The notes under the pieces were generated by a model that saw only the letters and a program-made list of their open reading frames with translations, was not told the DNA's origin and made no database searches. Shown here one piece after another: positions 15,498 to 22,425 of a DNA stretch of 30,780 bases; position 1 is the first letter of the stretch, and every line of letters begins with the position of its first letter. The DNA is taken from contig JBBSCO010000034.1 in NCBI GenBank assembly GCA_038250235.1, forward strand, positions 1 through 30,780, in the 5' to 3' direction. Both the position numbers and the translations under genes were made by a program. The DNA comes from JAAUTS01 sp038250235 (GTDB lineage Bacteria > Verrucomicrobiota > Verrucomicrobiia > Methylacidiphilales > JAAUTS01).

Positions 15498-16568
15498 ATG
15501 TCCAACCGAATCGACCAGTTTTTTCAAGTGTTAGTCAGCGAAGGGGGGTCGGATCTTCACCTGGCGGAAAGTCAGCCCCCAAAATTCCGTAAACACGGGG
15601 AAATCATTCCTATTCGTGAGGAGATCCTGACCCGTGAGGAGATGGAGTTGCTTCTCAAGCCCATCTGCCGCAGCAAAGCCTGGGATGCGTTCCTCGAGAC
15701 GGGGGATCTGGATTTTGCCTATGAAATGGATACGGAATCCCGGTTCCGCTGTAATTATCATAAGCAGTTGAACGGCCTGGGGGCCATCTTCCGGCTTATT
15801 CCCAACCGGATCAAGACGATCGATGAATTGGGGGTTCCAAAAATCCTCGAGAGTTTCGGCGACATGCGATCAGGCCTGGTGCTGGTGACGGGTCCAACAG
15901 GATCCGGTAAATCGACCACCTTGGCCGCCATCATCGATTATATCAATTCCACCTACTCCAAACATATCATCACCATCGAGGAGCCGATCGAGTTTGTGCA
16001 TAACAATCGGATGAGTATTGTTACCCAGCGGGAAGTTCCGAACGAAACCCCCACTTTCTCGACCGGTCTCAGGGCGGCATTGCGTGAGGATTCGGATGTG
16101 GTGCTGGTGGGGGAAATGCGCGACCTGGAGACGATCTCCCTGGCCCTGACCGCTGCGGAGACAGGGTTGCTTGTTTTTGGCACCCTGCATACGAACAATG
16201 CCCGTAAAACCATCGACCGTATCATTGACGCATTCCCCTCGGATCAGCAGGAACTGGTGCGGACCATGTTATCGACTTCACTGCGGGGTGTTATTGCGCA
16301 GCTGCTTCTGAAAAAGAAGGACAACAGTGGACGACTGGCGGTTAATGAAATCCTCATTTCGAATGCGGCCGTGGCATCCATCATCCGTGAAGGGGCCACC
16401 TTCAAGCTTTCGGATGTGTTGAAATCCGGACGTGCAGACGGTATGCAACTGATGGATGACGCGATTGAAAATTATTACAAGCTGGGGCTGGTTTCCGCGC
16501 AGGAGGCCTACATGAAGTCGATCGACAAGCAGCGCTTCCTCCCCTACCTGGACAGCAAAGGGCATTAA
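15498..16568 (+). CDS. pilT: Type IV pilus twitching motility ATPase PilT (PilT-like 2)
   Basis: The 356-residue protein has the standard PilT length and all motifs: GSDLHLAESQPPKFRKHGEI at the start, Walker A GPTGSGKSTT (132-141), the Asp box ITIEEPIEFVHNN (Glu in place of Asp), Walker B VVLVGEMRD (about 201-209), His box GLLVFGTLHTNNARKT, and VASIIREGATFKL in place of AIRNLIRE. The C-terminal segment with DGMQLMDD is also found in the upstream paralogue (DGMRLMDD). PilT forms a hexamer at the pilus base and depolymerises the fibre for retraction; the neighbouring PilT-like protein may play the role of PilU. AAGGAA, 6 bases before the ATG, is a good ribosome site. No pilus structural genes are nearby, but a pseudopilin-like gene starts the window. 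Confidence 0.92.
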   Translation: MSNRIDQFFQVLVSEGGSDLHLAESQPPKFRKHGEIIPIREEILTREEMELLLKPICRSKAWDAFLETGDLDFAYEMDTESRFRCNYHKQLNGLGAIFRLIPNRIKTIDELGVPKILESFGDMRSGLVLVTGPTGSGKSTTLAAIIDYINSTYSKHIITIEEPIEFVHNNRMSIVTQREVPNETPTFSTGLRAALREDSDVVLVGEMRDLETISLALTAAETGLLVFGTLHTNNARKTIDRIIDAFPSDQQELVRTMLSTSLRGVIAQLLLKKKDNSGRLAVNEILISNAAVASIIREGATFKLSDVLKSGRADGMQLMDDAIENYYKLGLVSAQEAYMKSIDKQRFLPYLDSKGH

Positions 16569-16570
16569 CC

Positions 16571-17599
16571 GTGCTGCGCGAAGCCCAGAATATTTGCCTA
16601 AAAGGGCAGCCGGTGGAAACGGCGATGATTCCGGCGGTGGTGGAGCAATTGCTGGATCCCAAGGTGGCAGTGGACGAAAAAGCGGATTTTCTCCGTGCCC
16701 TGAACACCAAGGGTGAAACGGAGAACGAACTGGCGGCTTTTGCACGGGCACTTTTACCCAGGGCGGTTTCCACCGGAGTGCAGGGAACATTCCAGGACAA
16801 GGCCCTGTTCGATTGCTGCGGCACGGGAGGCGGTGGGCTCAACATCGTCAATCTTTCCACGGCCATGATGCCGGTTCTTGCCGCCTGTGGCGTTCCCGTG
16901 GTTAAACACGGCAACCGAGGCGTCACCAAGAAATCTGGAAGTGCCGATGTTCTGGAGACGATGGGGGTTTCTATTGATATTCCTCCTGAAAGAGTGGAGG
17001 CCTGTCTGGCAAGCTGCGGGATGGTTTTTCTGATGGCACCCCGCTTTCATCCCACGTTCAAAAATGTAGCGGAGGCCCGCAAACTTCTGGCGGGTGAAGG
17101 ACGACGCTCCATCTTCAACCTGCTGGGGCCTCTCCTGAATCCTGCTCTTCCCACTACCCAGCTTTTGGGGGTTTTCGAATTGTCGCATCTGGATCTTTTC
17201 CAAAAAGCCTTCCATTCGCTCGATCGGGATCGTTTTCTGGTCGTGTGTGGTTTGGATTCTGACGGAAGCAAAATTGGAGAGGTGAGTATCACCGGTCTTA
17301 ATCCTGCCAAAGGCCACCTGGACAAACCTTGGAAAGAGGATCTCGGTTTACGGATCGTTCCCGGAACCTACCAGGAACTGATCGTTGCTTCGAAAGAAGA
17401 GAGCGCGGGCCGTATCGACGCCTTTTTAAAAAGTGAAGAAAAAGGATTTCTGCGGCATGCGATTCTGGCTAACGCTGCGGTTGCCCTGTTTGTCCAGGGT
17501 TCTGCGGAAACGATTGCAGAAGGTTACGCACAGGCGGTGGAGGCGGTTGATTCCCGCAAAGCATTGGATGCCATGGAAAGGCTAGTGGCGTTCCGCTGA
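16571..17599 (+). CDS. trpD: Anthranilate phosphoribosyltransferase family protein (TrpD-like)
   Basis: TrpD joins anthranilate and PRPP in tryptophan synthesis. The 342-residue protein has the family fold: an N-terminal helical domain to about 70, then CCGTGGGG (82-89), NLSTAMM, KHGNRGVTKKSGSADVLETMG (112-132), AP.FHPTFKNVAEARK and FNLLGPLLNPA. Two usual acidic sites differ: GTGGD reads GTGGG (88 is Gly), and the DGLDE metal motif is replaced by DSDGSKIGE (229-237), keeping a Glu but with an insertion and Gly before it. The enzyme may have altered metal or substrate use, or be a TrpD-like paralogue. GTG start; AAAGGG 8 bases upstream lies inside the end of pilT. No other trp genes are near; it is last in the efflux-pilus operon and convergent with proC. 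Confidence 0.82.
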   Translation: MLREAQNICLKGQPVETAMIPAVVEQLLDPKVAVDEKADFLRALNTKGETENELAAFARALLPRAVSTGVQGTFQDKALFDCCGTGGGGLNIVNLSTAMMPVLAACGVPVVKHGNRGVTKKSGSADVLETMGVSIDIPPERVEACLASCGMVFLMAPRFHPTFKNVAEARKLLAGEGRRSIFNLLGPLLNPALPTTQLLGVFELSHLDLFQKAFHSLDRDRFLVVCGLDSDGSKIGEVSITGLNPAKGHLDKPWKEDLGLRIVPGTYQELIVASKEESAGRIDAFLKSEEKGFLRHAILANAAVALFVQGSAETIAEGYAQAVEAVDSRKALDAMERLVAFR

Positions 17600-17612
17600 A
17601 ACAAATCTGTTT

Positions 17613-18422
17613 TCAGGATTCGGAAAGTTCCCGCGAGCGCTTGGCTGCCGCAGCTATCGTTGCCCTTAGGATTTCAGGAAGCGCGCTTGATTCCAGGACT
17701 TTAAGACCGGCTTCGGTTGTTCCGCCCTTACTGACGACCTGATTAACCAGGACATCCGGTGTGGCTCCGCTTTCCTGGATCATGCGGGCGGCTCCAAGCA
17801 GGGTTTGGGCAGCGATGGGCAGGGCCTGTTCCGGAGAAAGGCCTTCCTTCACCCCGGCCGCGGCCAAGGCTTCAATGATCCGATAAATGAAGGCGGGACC
17901 GGAACCGCTGAGGGCCGTGATGGCATCCAACTGGATTTCTTCCACCCGGTAGCAATGTCCCACGGAGCCGAAAATGGCTTCGATCAGTGCCAGATCCTGC
18001 GAAGTGCAGGCAGAGTTGGGGGCGTAGGCGATGACCCCTGCCCCGAGAGTGACGGGAGTGTTGGGCATGGCGCGGGCGATGCGTGCCCCGGCTCCCAGAA
18101 TGGATTCGTAAGATTCCACGCGAAGCCCTGCGGCGATCGTGACAAACAAGGCCTGCTGTGCCTGAGCGCCCAGTTCCTTCAGGACTTCGCGCATCTGGAA
18201 AGGTTTCACCGAAAGTAGAATAACCTCGGCCCCTTCGACTGCGCGGGAAATAGAATCCGTCCAAGTCAATTTCCCGGCAGGGTCAAGTTGCAGAAAAGAT
18301 TTTTTGGAATCCTCGTCCTTGGAGACCCCGGTGATATTCCCGGCTGGGACGATTTGACGGGAGAGAAGTCCGGAGACAATGGCTCGTCCCATTTTACCGG
18401 TTCCAATGACAGCGAGACGCAT
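17613..18422 (-). CDS. proC: Pyrroline-5-carboxylate reductase
   Basis: ProC catalyses the last step of proline synthesis, NAD(P)H-dependent reduction of pyrroline-5-carboxylate. The 269-residue protein has the N-terminal dinucleotide motif LAVIGTGKMGRAIVSGLL, ILLSVKPFQM, RAMPNTPVTLGAGVIAYA, and the C-terminal family signature ALSGSGPAFIYRIIEALAAAG with VSKGGTTEAGL. Length is typical. The ATG at 18422 begins MRLAVIG, which is conserved. The first 13 codons of this gene are repeated in diverged form at 19237-19275 (see repeat). It lies downstream of apaG and the DUF4258/DUF2283 module on the same strand and ends 13 bases before the converging trpD-like stop. Expression may depend on the region carrying the REPIN-like element just upstream. 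Confidence 0.96.
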   Translation of the reverse strand: MRLAVIGTGKMGRAIVSGLLSRQIVPAGNITGVSKDEDSKKSFLQLDPAGKLTWTDSISRAVEGAEVILLSVKPFQMREVLKELGAQAQQALFVTIAAGLRVESYESILGAGARIARAMPNTPVTLGAGVIAYAPNSACTSQDLALIEAIFGSVGHCYRVEEIQLDAITALSGSGPAFIYRIIEALAAAGVKEGLSPEQALPIAAQTLLGAARMIQESGATPDVLVNQVVSKGGTTEAGLKVLESSALPEILRATIAAAAKRSRELSES

Positions 18423-18502
18423 GGTAAGGATTTAAGACGGAATCAGGCTTCGGGCAACTGAAATGGGGGTCAAGGAGATACGTCTTTAAGGTTTTCTGCT
18501 TT

Positions 18503-18563
18503 TGTAGGAGCGTGCCTGTCACGCGATAAGATTGTACCTTCGCGCGACCAGCACGCTTGTACA
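18503..18563. repeat. REPIN-like element, copy 1
   Basis: Two short hairpin-forming units lie in opposite orientation, 61 bases in all. The left unit starts TGTAGGAGCGTG and its stem is GCGTG/CACGC. The right unit, read on the other strand, starts TGTACAAGCGTG with a stem of GCGTG/CGCGC. The outer arms are also complementary (AGCGTGC/GCACGCT). This matches the plan of REP doublets. The same element is at 19356-19416. Confidence 0.6.
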
Positions 18564-18584
18564 GTGCAAGTTAAGTTCTCCAAA

Positions 18585-18698
18585 CTACGGAACGACCATC
18601 TGGAACTGGGGAATTCGGACCATGACGTTTTGTCCGTCTTCGTCCTTGCCCAAGTAAAGGCTTTCGGCGACGTTTTCCGTGTTGATCAGGAGATAATT
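18585..18698 (-). pseudogene. apaG 3' fragment (last 37 codons)
   Basis: In frame with a stop at 18585, the segment encodes NYLLINTENVAESLYLGKDE and onward to QFQMVVP, matching the end of the intact ApaG at 19438 (there NYHLIDSDSTAEGLYLGKDE). Most changes keep the protein pattern, so this fragment comes from a once-functional, diverged apaG rather than a recent simple copy. Two codons upstream there is an in-frame TAG and the frame runs into the DUF2283 gene end. It has no start codon and cannot be expressed as ApaG. Confidence 0.85.
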
Positions 18699-18711
18699 GT
18701 GCTAAAACTTT

Positions 18712-18927
18712 TTACGCGCTTTGCTCTACCTCGAAAGGTATTCTCTTCAGGTTCAATTTACTCAAATCAAGATGTTTTGACGCCTGGTCAATGTCCAATC
18801 CCACAGCGTGACCATTCTCATCAATATCCAGAACGATCCCCTCCTCTATTTCGCGCGTGTCGGTTCCGGGGCGGTCTGCAAGGTCGATGTAGAGGCTGTC
18901 AGTCTCTGGAAAATATTCAATTTTCAT
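18712..18927 (-). CDS. DUF2283 domain-containing protein, putative antitoxin partner
   Basis: The 71-residue protein (MKIEYFPETDSLYIDLADRP, then IVLDIDENGHAVGLDIDQAS) is a DUF2283 protein, recognised by the K..YD..TD.LYI.L pattern and VLDID..G..VG.DI. The family is small, acidic and often encoded beside DUF4258 proteins, where it is suspected to be an antitoxin. Its start overlaps the stop of the upstream DUF4258 gene by ATGA, and AGGAG lies 9 bases before the ATG, so it has its own ribosome site as well as coupling. The stop is 13 bases from the apaG fragment. Toxin-antitoxin function has not been demonstrated here and is inference from gene pairing. Confidence 0.85.
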   Translation of the reverse strand: MKIEYFPETDSLYIDLADRPGTDTREIEEGIVLDIDENGHAVGLDIDQASKHLDLSKLNLKRIPFEVEQSA

Positions 18928-19166
18928 GGCTTGTATCTCCTGTCAGGGAAGGCGTTGTGAATGGTTGTTTCATCTGCAAGTGTAACTACGCGAAGATACC
19001 GGCCATTCAACTCGTCTACCTTTGACCAGAATCTAACCCTTTCTCCGTCCGATTGCATCTCTTTTCGCTCGGGGTGTTCCACAATCCGGATGCATATCTC
19101 TTTGGTCAAGTAAGGGCGTTTTAGCAGGACTTTGGTCTCGAAATACTCGGTAAATATATAGTTCAC
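18924..19166 (-). CDS. DUF4258 domain-containing protein, putative toxin
   Basis: The 80-residue protein starts at GTG (NYIFTEYFETKVLLKRPYLT), with ICIRIVEHPERKE and the later GRYLRVVTLADETTIHNAFPDRRYKP, the pattern of DUF4258 proteins (H.R..RGI, then VV...G...I.T.Y.D). The family is linked by fold to RelE-like toxins, though activity is not established. The stretch TIHNAFPDRRYK ends in the conserved Phe-x-Asp-Arg pattern. It is first in a two-gene unit, toxin before antitoxin, and sits between two partial copies of the proC-apaG junction. No clear ribosome site precedes the GTG. The pair was probably carried in by the event that made the flanking repeats. Confidence 0.78.
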   Translation of the reverse strand: MNYIFTEYFETKVLLKRPYLTKEICIRIVEHPERKEMQSDGERVRFWSKVDELNGRYLRVVTLADETTIHNAFPDRRYKP

Positions 19167-19236
19167 GGATATACTTTTAGATGGTCAACGATGAGTCATA
19201 GAGGCGGCTTCCGTCCGATTACGGCAGTTTCAAGAG

Positions 19237-19275
19237 TCTTCTCATTTTTCCTGCTCCGTTGACAGCAAGGCGCAT
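19237..19275 (-). pseudogene. proC 5' fragment (first 13 codons)
   Basis: Reads MRLAVNGAGKMRR, against MRLAVIGTGKMGR in intact ProC, with 9 of 39 bases different, mostly at third positions or as conservative changes. After these codons the frame goes MRRLLKLP then stops. It keeps the N-terminal dinucleotide motif start and is clearly a broken, diverged proC. Confidence 0.75.
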
Positions 19276-19355
19276 GGAAAGGATTTAAGACGGAATCAGG
19301 CTTCGGGCAACTGAAATGGGGGTCAAGGAGATACGTCTTTAAGGTTTTCTGCTTT

Positions 19356-19416
19356 TGTAGGAGCGTGCTTTTCACACGATAAGATTGTACCTTCGCGCGA
19401 CCAGCACGCTTGTACA
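19356..19416. repeat. REPIN-like element, copy 2
   Basis: Same 61-base inverted doublet as at 18503-18563, with three base changes clustered in the left unit (the loop and one stem base: GCGTG/CACAC). Confidence 0.6.
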
Positions 19417-19437
19417 GTGCAAGTTAAGTTCTCCTAA

Positions 19438-19842
19438 CTACGGAACGACCATCTGGAACTGGGGAATTCGGACCATGACGTTTTGTCCGTCTTCGTCCTT
19501 GCCCAGATAGAGACCCTCGGCGGTGCTGTCGGAATCGATGAGGTGATAGTTGTTATAATGGAACTGGTCGCCTGGCGTGAGGCGGGGGAACTGGCCCATG
19601 ACACCGTCGCCTTCCACCATGAGTTTGTGACCCTTGGTATTGGTGACGATCCATTTGCGACCGAGGATGGTGACGATGCGGTGGCTTTCGTTTCGGATAG
19701 TGATATAATAGCCGAAGCGATAGGGGCGGTGGGCTGGGTTATCCGAGTGGGGGAGGTGTTCAACCCGGTCCACGCTTACCGAGAGTCCCGGAATTTCCTG
19801 GTATTTGGAAGCTTCAGCCACAGGAGAAAAGTGAATCAGCAC
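19438..19842 (-). CDS. apaG: ApaG domain protein
   Basis: The 134-residue protein is a single ApaG domain, an immunoglobulin/fibronectin-like beta fold of debated role (formerly linked to Co2+/Mg2+ efflux). Key family features are YRFGYYITIRNES, then TNTKG with EGDGVMGQFPRLTPGD, where the GxGxxGxxP motif is seen, and the end LYLGKDEDGQNVMVRIPQFQM. The start is GTG at 19842; an in-frame TAA lies 3 codons upstream, so this is the earliest possible. There is no clear ribosome site. It is 21 bases after ybbP on the same strand and co-directional with ybbA-ybbP. A second, truncated and diverged copy of its last 37 codons is at 18585-18698. Confidence 0.92.
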   Translation of the reverse strand: MLIHFSPVAEASKYQEIPGLSVSVDRVEHLPHSDNPAHRPYRFGYYITIRNESHRIVTILGRKWIVTNTKGHKLMVEGDGVMGQFPRLTPGDQFHYNNYHLIDSDSTAEGLYLGKDEDGQNVMVRIPQFQMVVP

Positions 19843-19863
19843 CTGATTTTAGTCAAGGCGGCA

Positions 19864-22425
19864 TCAGGTTGATCTTAAAATTTCGAGCGGGGGATGGGTG
19901 CAGACACCACGGCTCAAAACCAGGCCTGCCAAAATGGAGAGCAGGGTGGCCCCTCCAATGACGGCCAAAGGCAAAATAATACCAGGCCAGGGATCGGATT
20001 CGAAGACCCAGATTGACAAAGGAATATAAGCCAGTATCGCCAGCAAAGCACCAGCCAGTCCGGAAAAGAAGCCGAGTGCAGCGTATTCCGTCAGAAGAAT
20101 GAGCCGGATCTGCCGGCTGGAGGCACCCAAGGTCCGGAGCAGCGAGCTTTCGCGTAAACGTTGATCCCGTCCATTGAGTAGAGTCCCGGCCAGGATGGCC
20201 AGGCCAGAAAGTAGAGTGAAACCGACCACGAACTGGATGACCACAGAAACCTGGTCCAGGATGTCCCGCACTGTCTCCAGAACCAGGGTAAGATCAATGG
20301 CGGAGACGTTGGGAAAATCCCGGGCAATGTCGCGTTGCAGAATGCCGGAAGAGGCATTTTCCGGAATGCGGGTGGTTACGATGTGGAAGCCCGGAGCGTT
20401 TTCCAGGACACTGGGTGGGAATAGCATGAAGAAATTCAGGTTGAAGCGGCTCCAATCCACTTTCCTCAGGCTGGCAACCCGGGCCCGGATGCTGAGGCCC
20501 TGAACATCGAGAACCAGTTCATCGTTCAGTTGAAGGCTCAGATCTTTGGCCATATCCGTTTCGAGGGATAAGGGAACCGGAGCATTGGGGTCCTCGACCT
20601 GGTTGATCCAGCGTCCAGCCACGATGCTTTCGCTTTTGTTCAGATCAGTGCGGTAACTGGAGCGGAACTCGCGCTGAAGAATCCAGCGCGGGATTTTTCC
20701 CTGTTCCTGTAGTTCCCGCACCGGGATGCCTTTGACCGATTGGATGCGCATTGTCACTATGGCAGCCGTTTCCAGAACGGGGAGGTTTAGTTGCTGCACT
20801 AGGTTAGTCACGCCGGCCAATTGACTGGCCTGAACATCCACCAGATACACATTGGGGCTGTCTGTCACCCCGGCAATGGTGATTTTTTGCAGAGCGGCAT
20901 GGTGGGTCAGGAGAATCAGGAGGAGCAGGAAAGAGCCAAGGCCTAGGGAAAACAAAAAAAGCAGGGTTTGGTTCCGGGGCCGGTGCAGATTGGACAGGCC
21001 TTGGCGGAGGAGATAGGGCCAGGAAGGGCGAATGATGCGACGGGCCAGGAAAATCAACAGGCGGGCCACTGCCCACAACGCGGCCAGGGTGAAGGCAAGC
21101 CCGGCCACCATACCGGCGGCCCGTGCCGGGTTGGGAATATTGAAGAGGGCAAGCAGCAGGAGCATTACCAGAAGGAAAAGACCTACCGCAACATGGGAAC
21201 CTTTCCTGGAGGCTGTTTTTTCCTCTTGAATGGGATTCAGGGCGCGACCGGGGGATATGGAGGTCACCCGGCTTAAGGGAAGAAAAGTGAACGCGGCGCA
21301 GACAGCGAAACCAATGGCCGTGGCAAGGGCTGCGGTTCCCCATTCAGGAGAAATGTCCAACTGGATGGGTAATTGATTCCGGAAAAAAAACAGGAGAGCG
21401 ATGTGTAAAAGAATTCCGAGACCGGCCCCGCCGAGAGCGCCCAAAACGGAAAGACAAAGGGATTGGATAAGATAAACAGCATAGGCGGACTGACCCGGAC
21501 AGCCCAGGCAGCGCAAGACGGCCACGGTGGAGATGCGCGCGTCCAAATGAATCCCGACGGCACTGGCCACTCCGATGGCTCCCAGAAGCAGGGACACCAT
21601 GGCAATGATGCCCAGAAATTGCTGAAAGACATCCAGGGTTTTCCCCAATGAATCTTTCCTGTCTTCCGGTGTTTCGAAACGCCATCCCTCCCCGGCGTAG
21701 GTTTTCCGGATAGTCTTGATCAGTTCCTGGTCGGTTGTTTTTAAATAGAGATTATAAAAACCGAGACTGGACAAGCCTAGCAGACCGGTAGATTTAAGCT
21801 CGTCCAGATTCAGGTAGGCTTCGGGTGCCAGACCGCTGAAACGGCTGCTGCGGGGAGCCGGCTTGATGATGACGCCGAGCACGGGAAGATCCCGTTCACC
21901 GACACGCACGATATCGCCGATTTTCAGATTGAATTGGTCGAGGAGGGTTGCTTCCAGCAGAATTCCAGGTTTGCGTTGGAGATCCTTCCAGGCCTCGGCC
22001 GGTCGGCTCTCGACAGTTCCATAAAAGGGATAAAGCCCGTCGATACCCCGGAGCTGGACCAAGCGGCCGGCATTGGCCGAGGGGATGGACAACATGGAGG
22101 AAAAAGTGATCTCACGGCTGAGACGGACAGCCTGCGAAGAGATCTGACGGATGGTTTTTTCCGGAAGAGCCTGGCGTGAGCTGATCAGCAGGTCGGCTCC
22201 GAGCAGGCTTTTGGCCTGGGCACCGACTCCTTTTTCAACACTGACCTTGATGGAGTGGATGGAGGTCAATGCGGTCACTCCTGATACGATGGCGAGGGCA
22301 AAGATCAAAAGCCGGTGCTTTTGGGCACGGGCGTCACGCCAGGCCATGCGCCAAACCCAGGGATGAAACAGGGCAGGCAGAAGGCGGGCCGGAGGGGCTG
22401 CGGAGGCGGAGTCAGGGCCGGACAT
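19864..22425 (-). CDS. ybbP: ABC transporter permease, YbbP-type (two FtsX domains)
   Basis: The 853-residue membrane protein has two FtsX-type units, as in YbbP of E. coli. N-terminal TM1 is LLIFALAIVSGVTAL, then a periplasmic domain, then FLGIIAMVSLLLGAIGVASA, LCLSVLGALGGAGLGILLHI, and GTAALATAIGFAVCAAFTFL. A second unit begins LLFLFSLGLGSFLLLLILLT with its own periplasmic domain and C-terminal helices (VVIQFVVGFTLLSGLAILAG, YAALGFFSGLAGALLAILAY, LPLAVIGGATLLSILAGLVL). Ten membrane helices are visible in all. It overlaps the ATPase gene by 14 bases, so the two form one transporter. YbbAP is thought to be a lipid or small-molecule extractor acting with TesA; here the gene is next to tesA as in E. 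coli. Substrate is unproven. Confidence 0.93.
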   Translation of the reverse strand: MSGPDSASAAPPARLLPALFHPWVWRMAWRDARAQKHRLLIFALAIVSGVTALTSIHSIKVSVEKGVGAQAKSLLGADLLISSRQALPEKTIRQISSQAVRLSREITFSSMLSIPSANAGRLVQLRGIDGLYPFYGTVESRPAEAWKDLQRKPGILLEATLLDQFNLKIGDIVRVGERDLPVLGVIIKPAPRSSRFSGLAPEAYLNLDELKSTGLLGLSSLGFYNLYLKTTDQELIKTIRKTYAGEGWRFETPEDRKDSLGKTLDVFQQFLGIIAMVSLLLGAIGVASAVGIHLDARISTVAVLRCLGCPGQSAYAVYLIQSLCLSVLGALGGAGLGILLHIALLFFFRNQLPIQLDISPEWGTAALATAIGFAVCAAFTFLPLSRVTSISPGRALNPIQEEKTASRKGSHVAVGLFLLVMLLLLALFNIPNPARAAGMVAGLAFTLAALWAVARLLIFLARRIIRPSWPYLLRQGLSNLHRPRNQTLLFLFSLGLGSFLLLLILLTHHAALQKITIAGVTDSPNVYLVDVQASQLAGVTNLVQQLNLPVLETAAIVTMRIQSVKGIPVRELQEQGKIPRWILQREFRSSYRTDLNKSESIVAGRWINQVEDPNAPVPLSLETDMAKDLSLQLNDELVLDVQGLSIRARVASLRKVDWSRFNLNFFMLFPPSVLENAPGFHIVTTRIPENASSGILQRDIARDFPNVSAIDLTLVLETVRDILDQVSVVIQFVVGFTLLSGLAILAGTLLNGRDQRLRESSLLRTLGASSRQIRLILLTEYAALGFFSGLAGALLAILAYIPLSIWVFESDPWPGIILPLAVIGGATLLSILAGLVLSRGVCTHPPLEILRST

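Larger units (their letters stand above)
18384..18698. repeat. Direct repeat copy 1 (proC 5' end, gap, apaG 3' end)
   Basis: This 315-base segment recurs at 19237-19551, exactly 853 bases away with no gap in the alignment. The core (18420-18652) differs from copy 2 at 5 of 233 positions. The flanks are far less alike: 39 bases of proC coding are about 77% identical, and 46 bases of apaG coding about 63%. In this copy proC is complete and apaG is a 3' fragment. Confidence 0.93.
19237..19551. repeat. Direct repeat copy 2 (proC 5' fragment, gap, apaG 3' end)
   Basis: Partner of the copy at 18384-18698. Here apaG is complete and proC is reduced to its first 13 codons. Between this copy and the DUF4258 gene lie about 70 bases (19167-19236) in which I see nothing recognisable. 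Confidence 0.93.

Noticed and set aside
17594..17619. CTGAAAC/GTTTTCAG hairpin between the trpD-like gene and proC as a two-way terminator
   Set aside because: Stem is AT-rich with a bulge and there is no T run; too weak to call.
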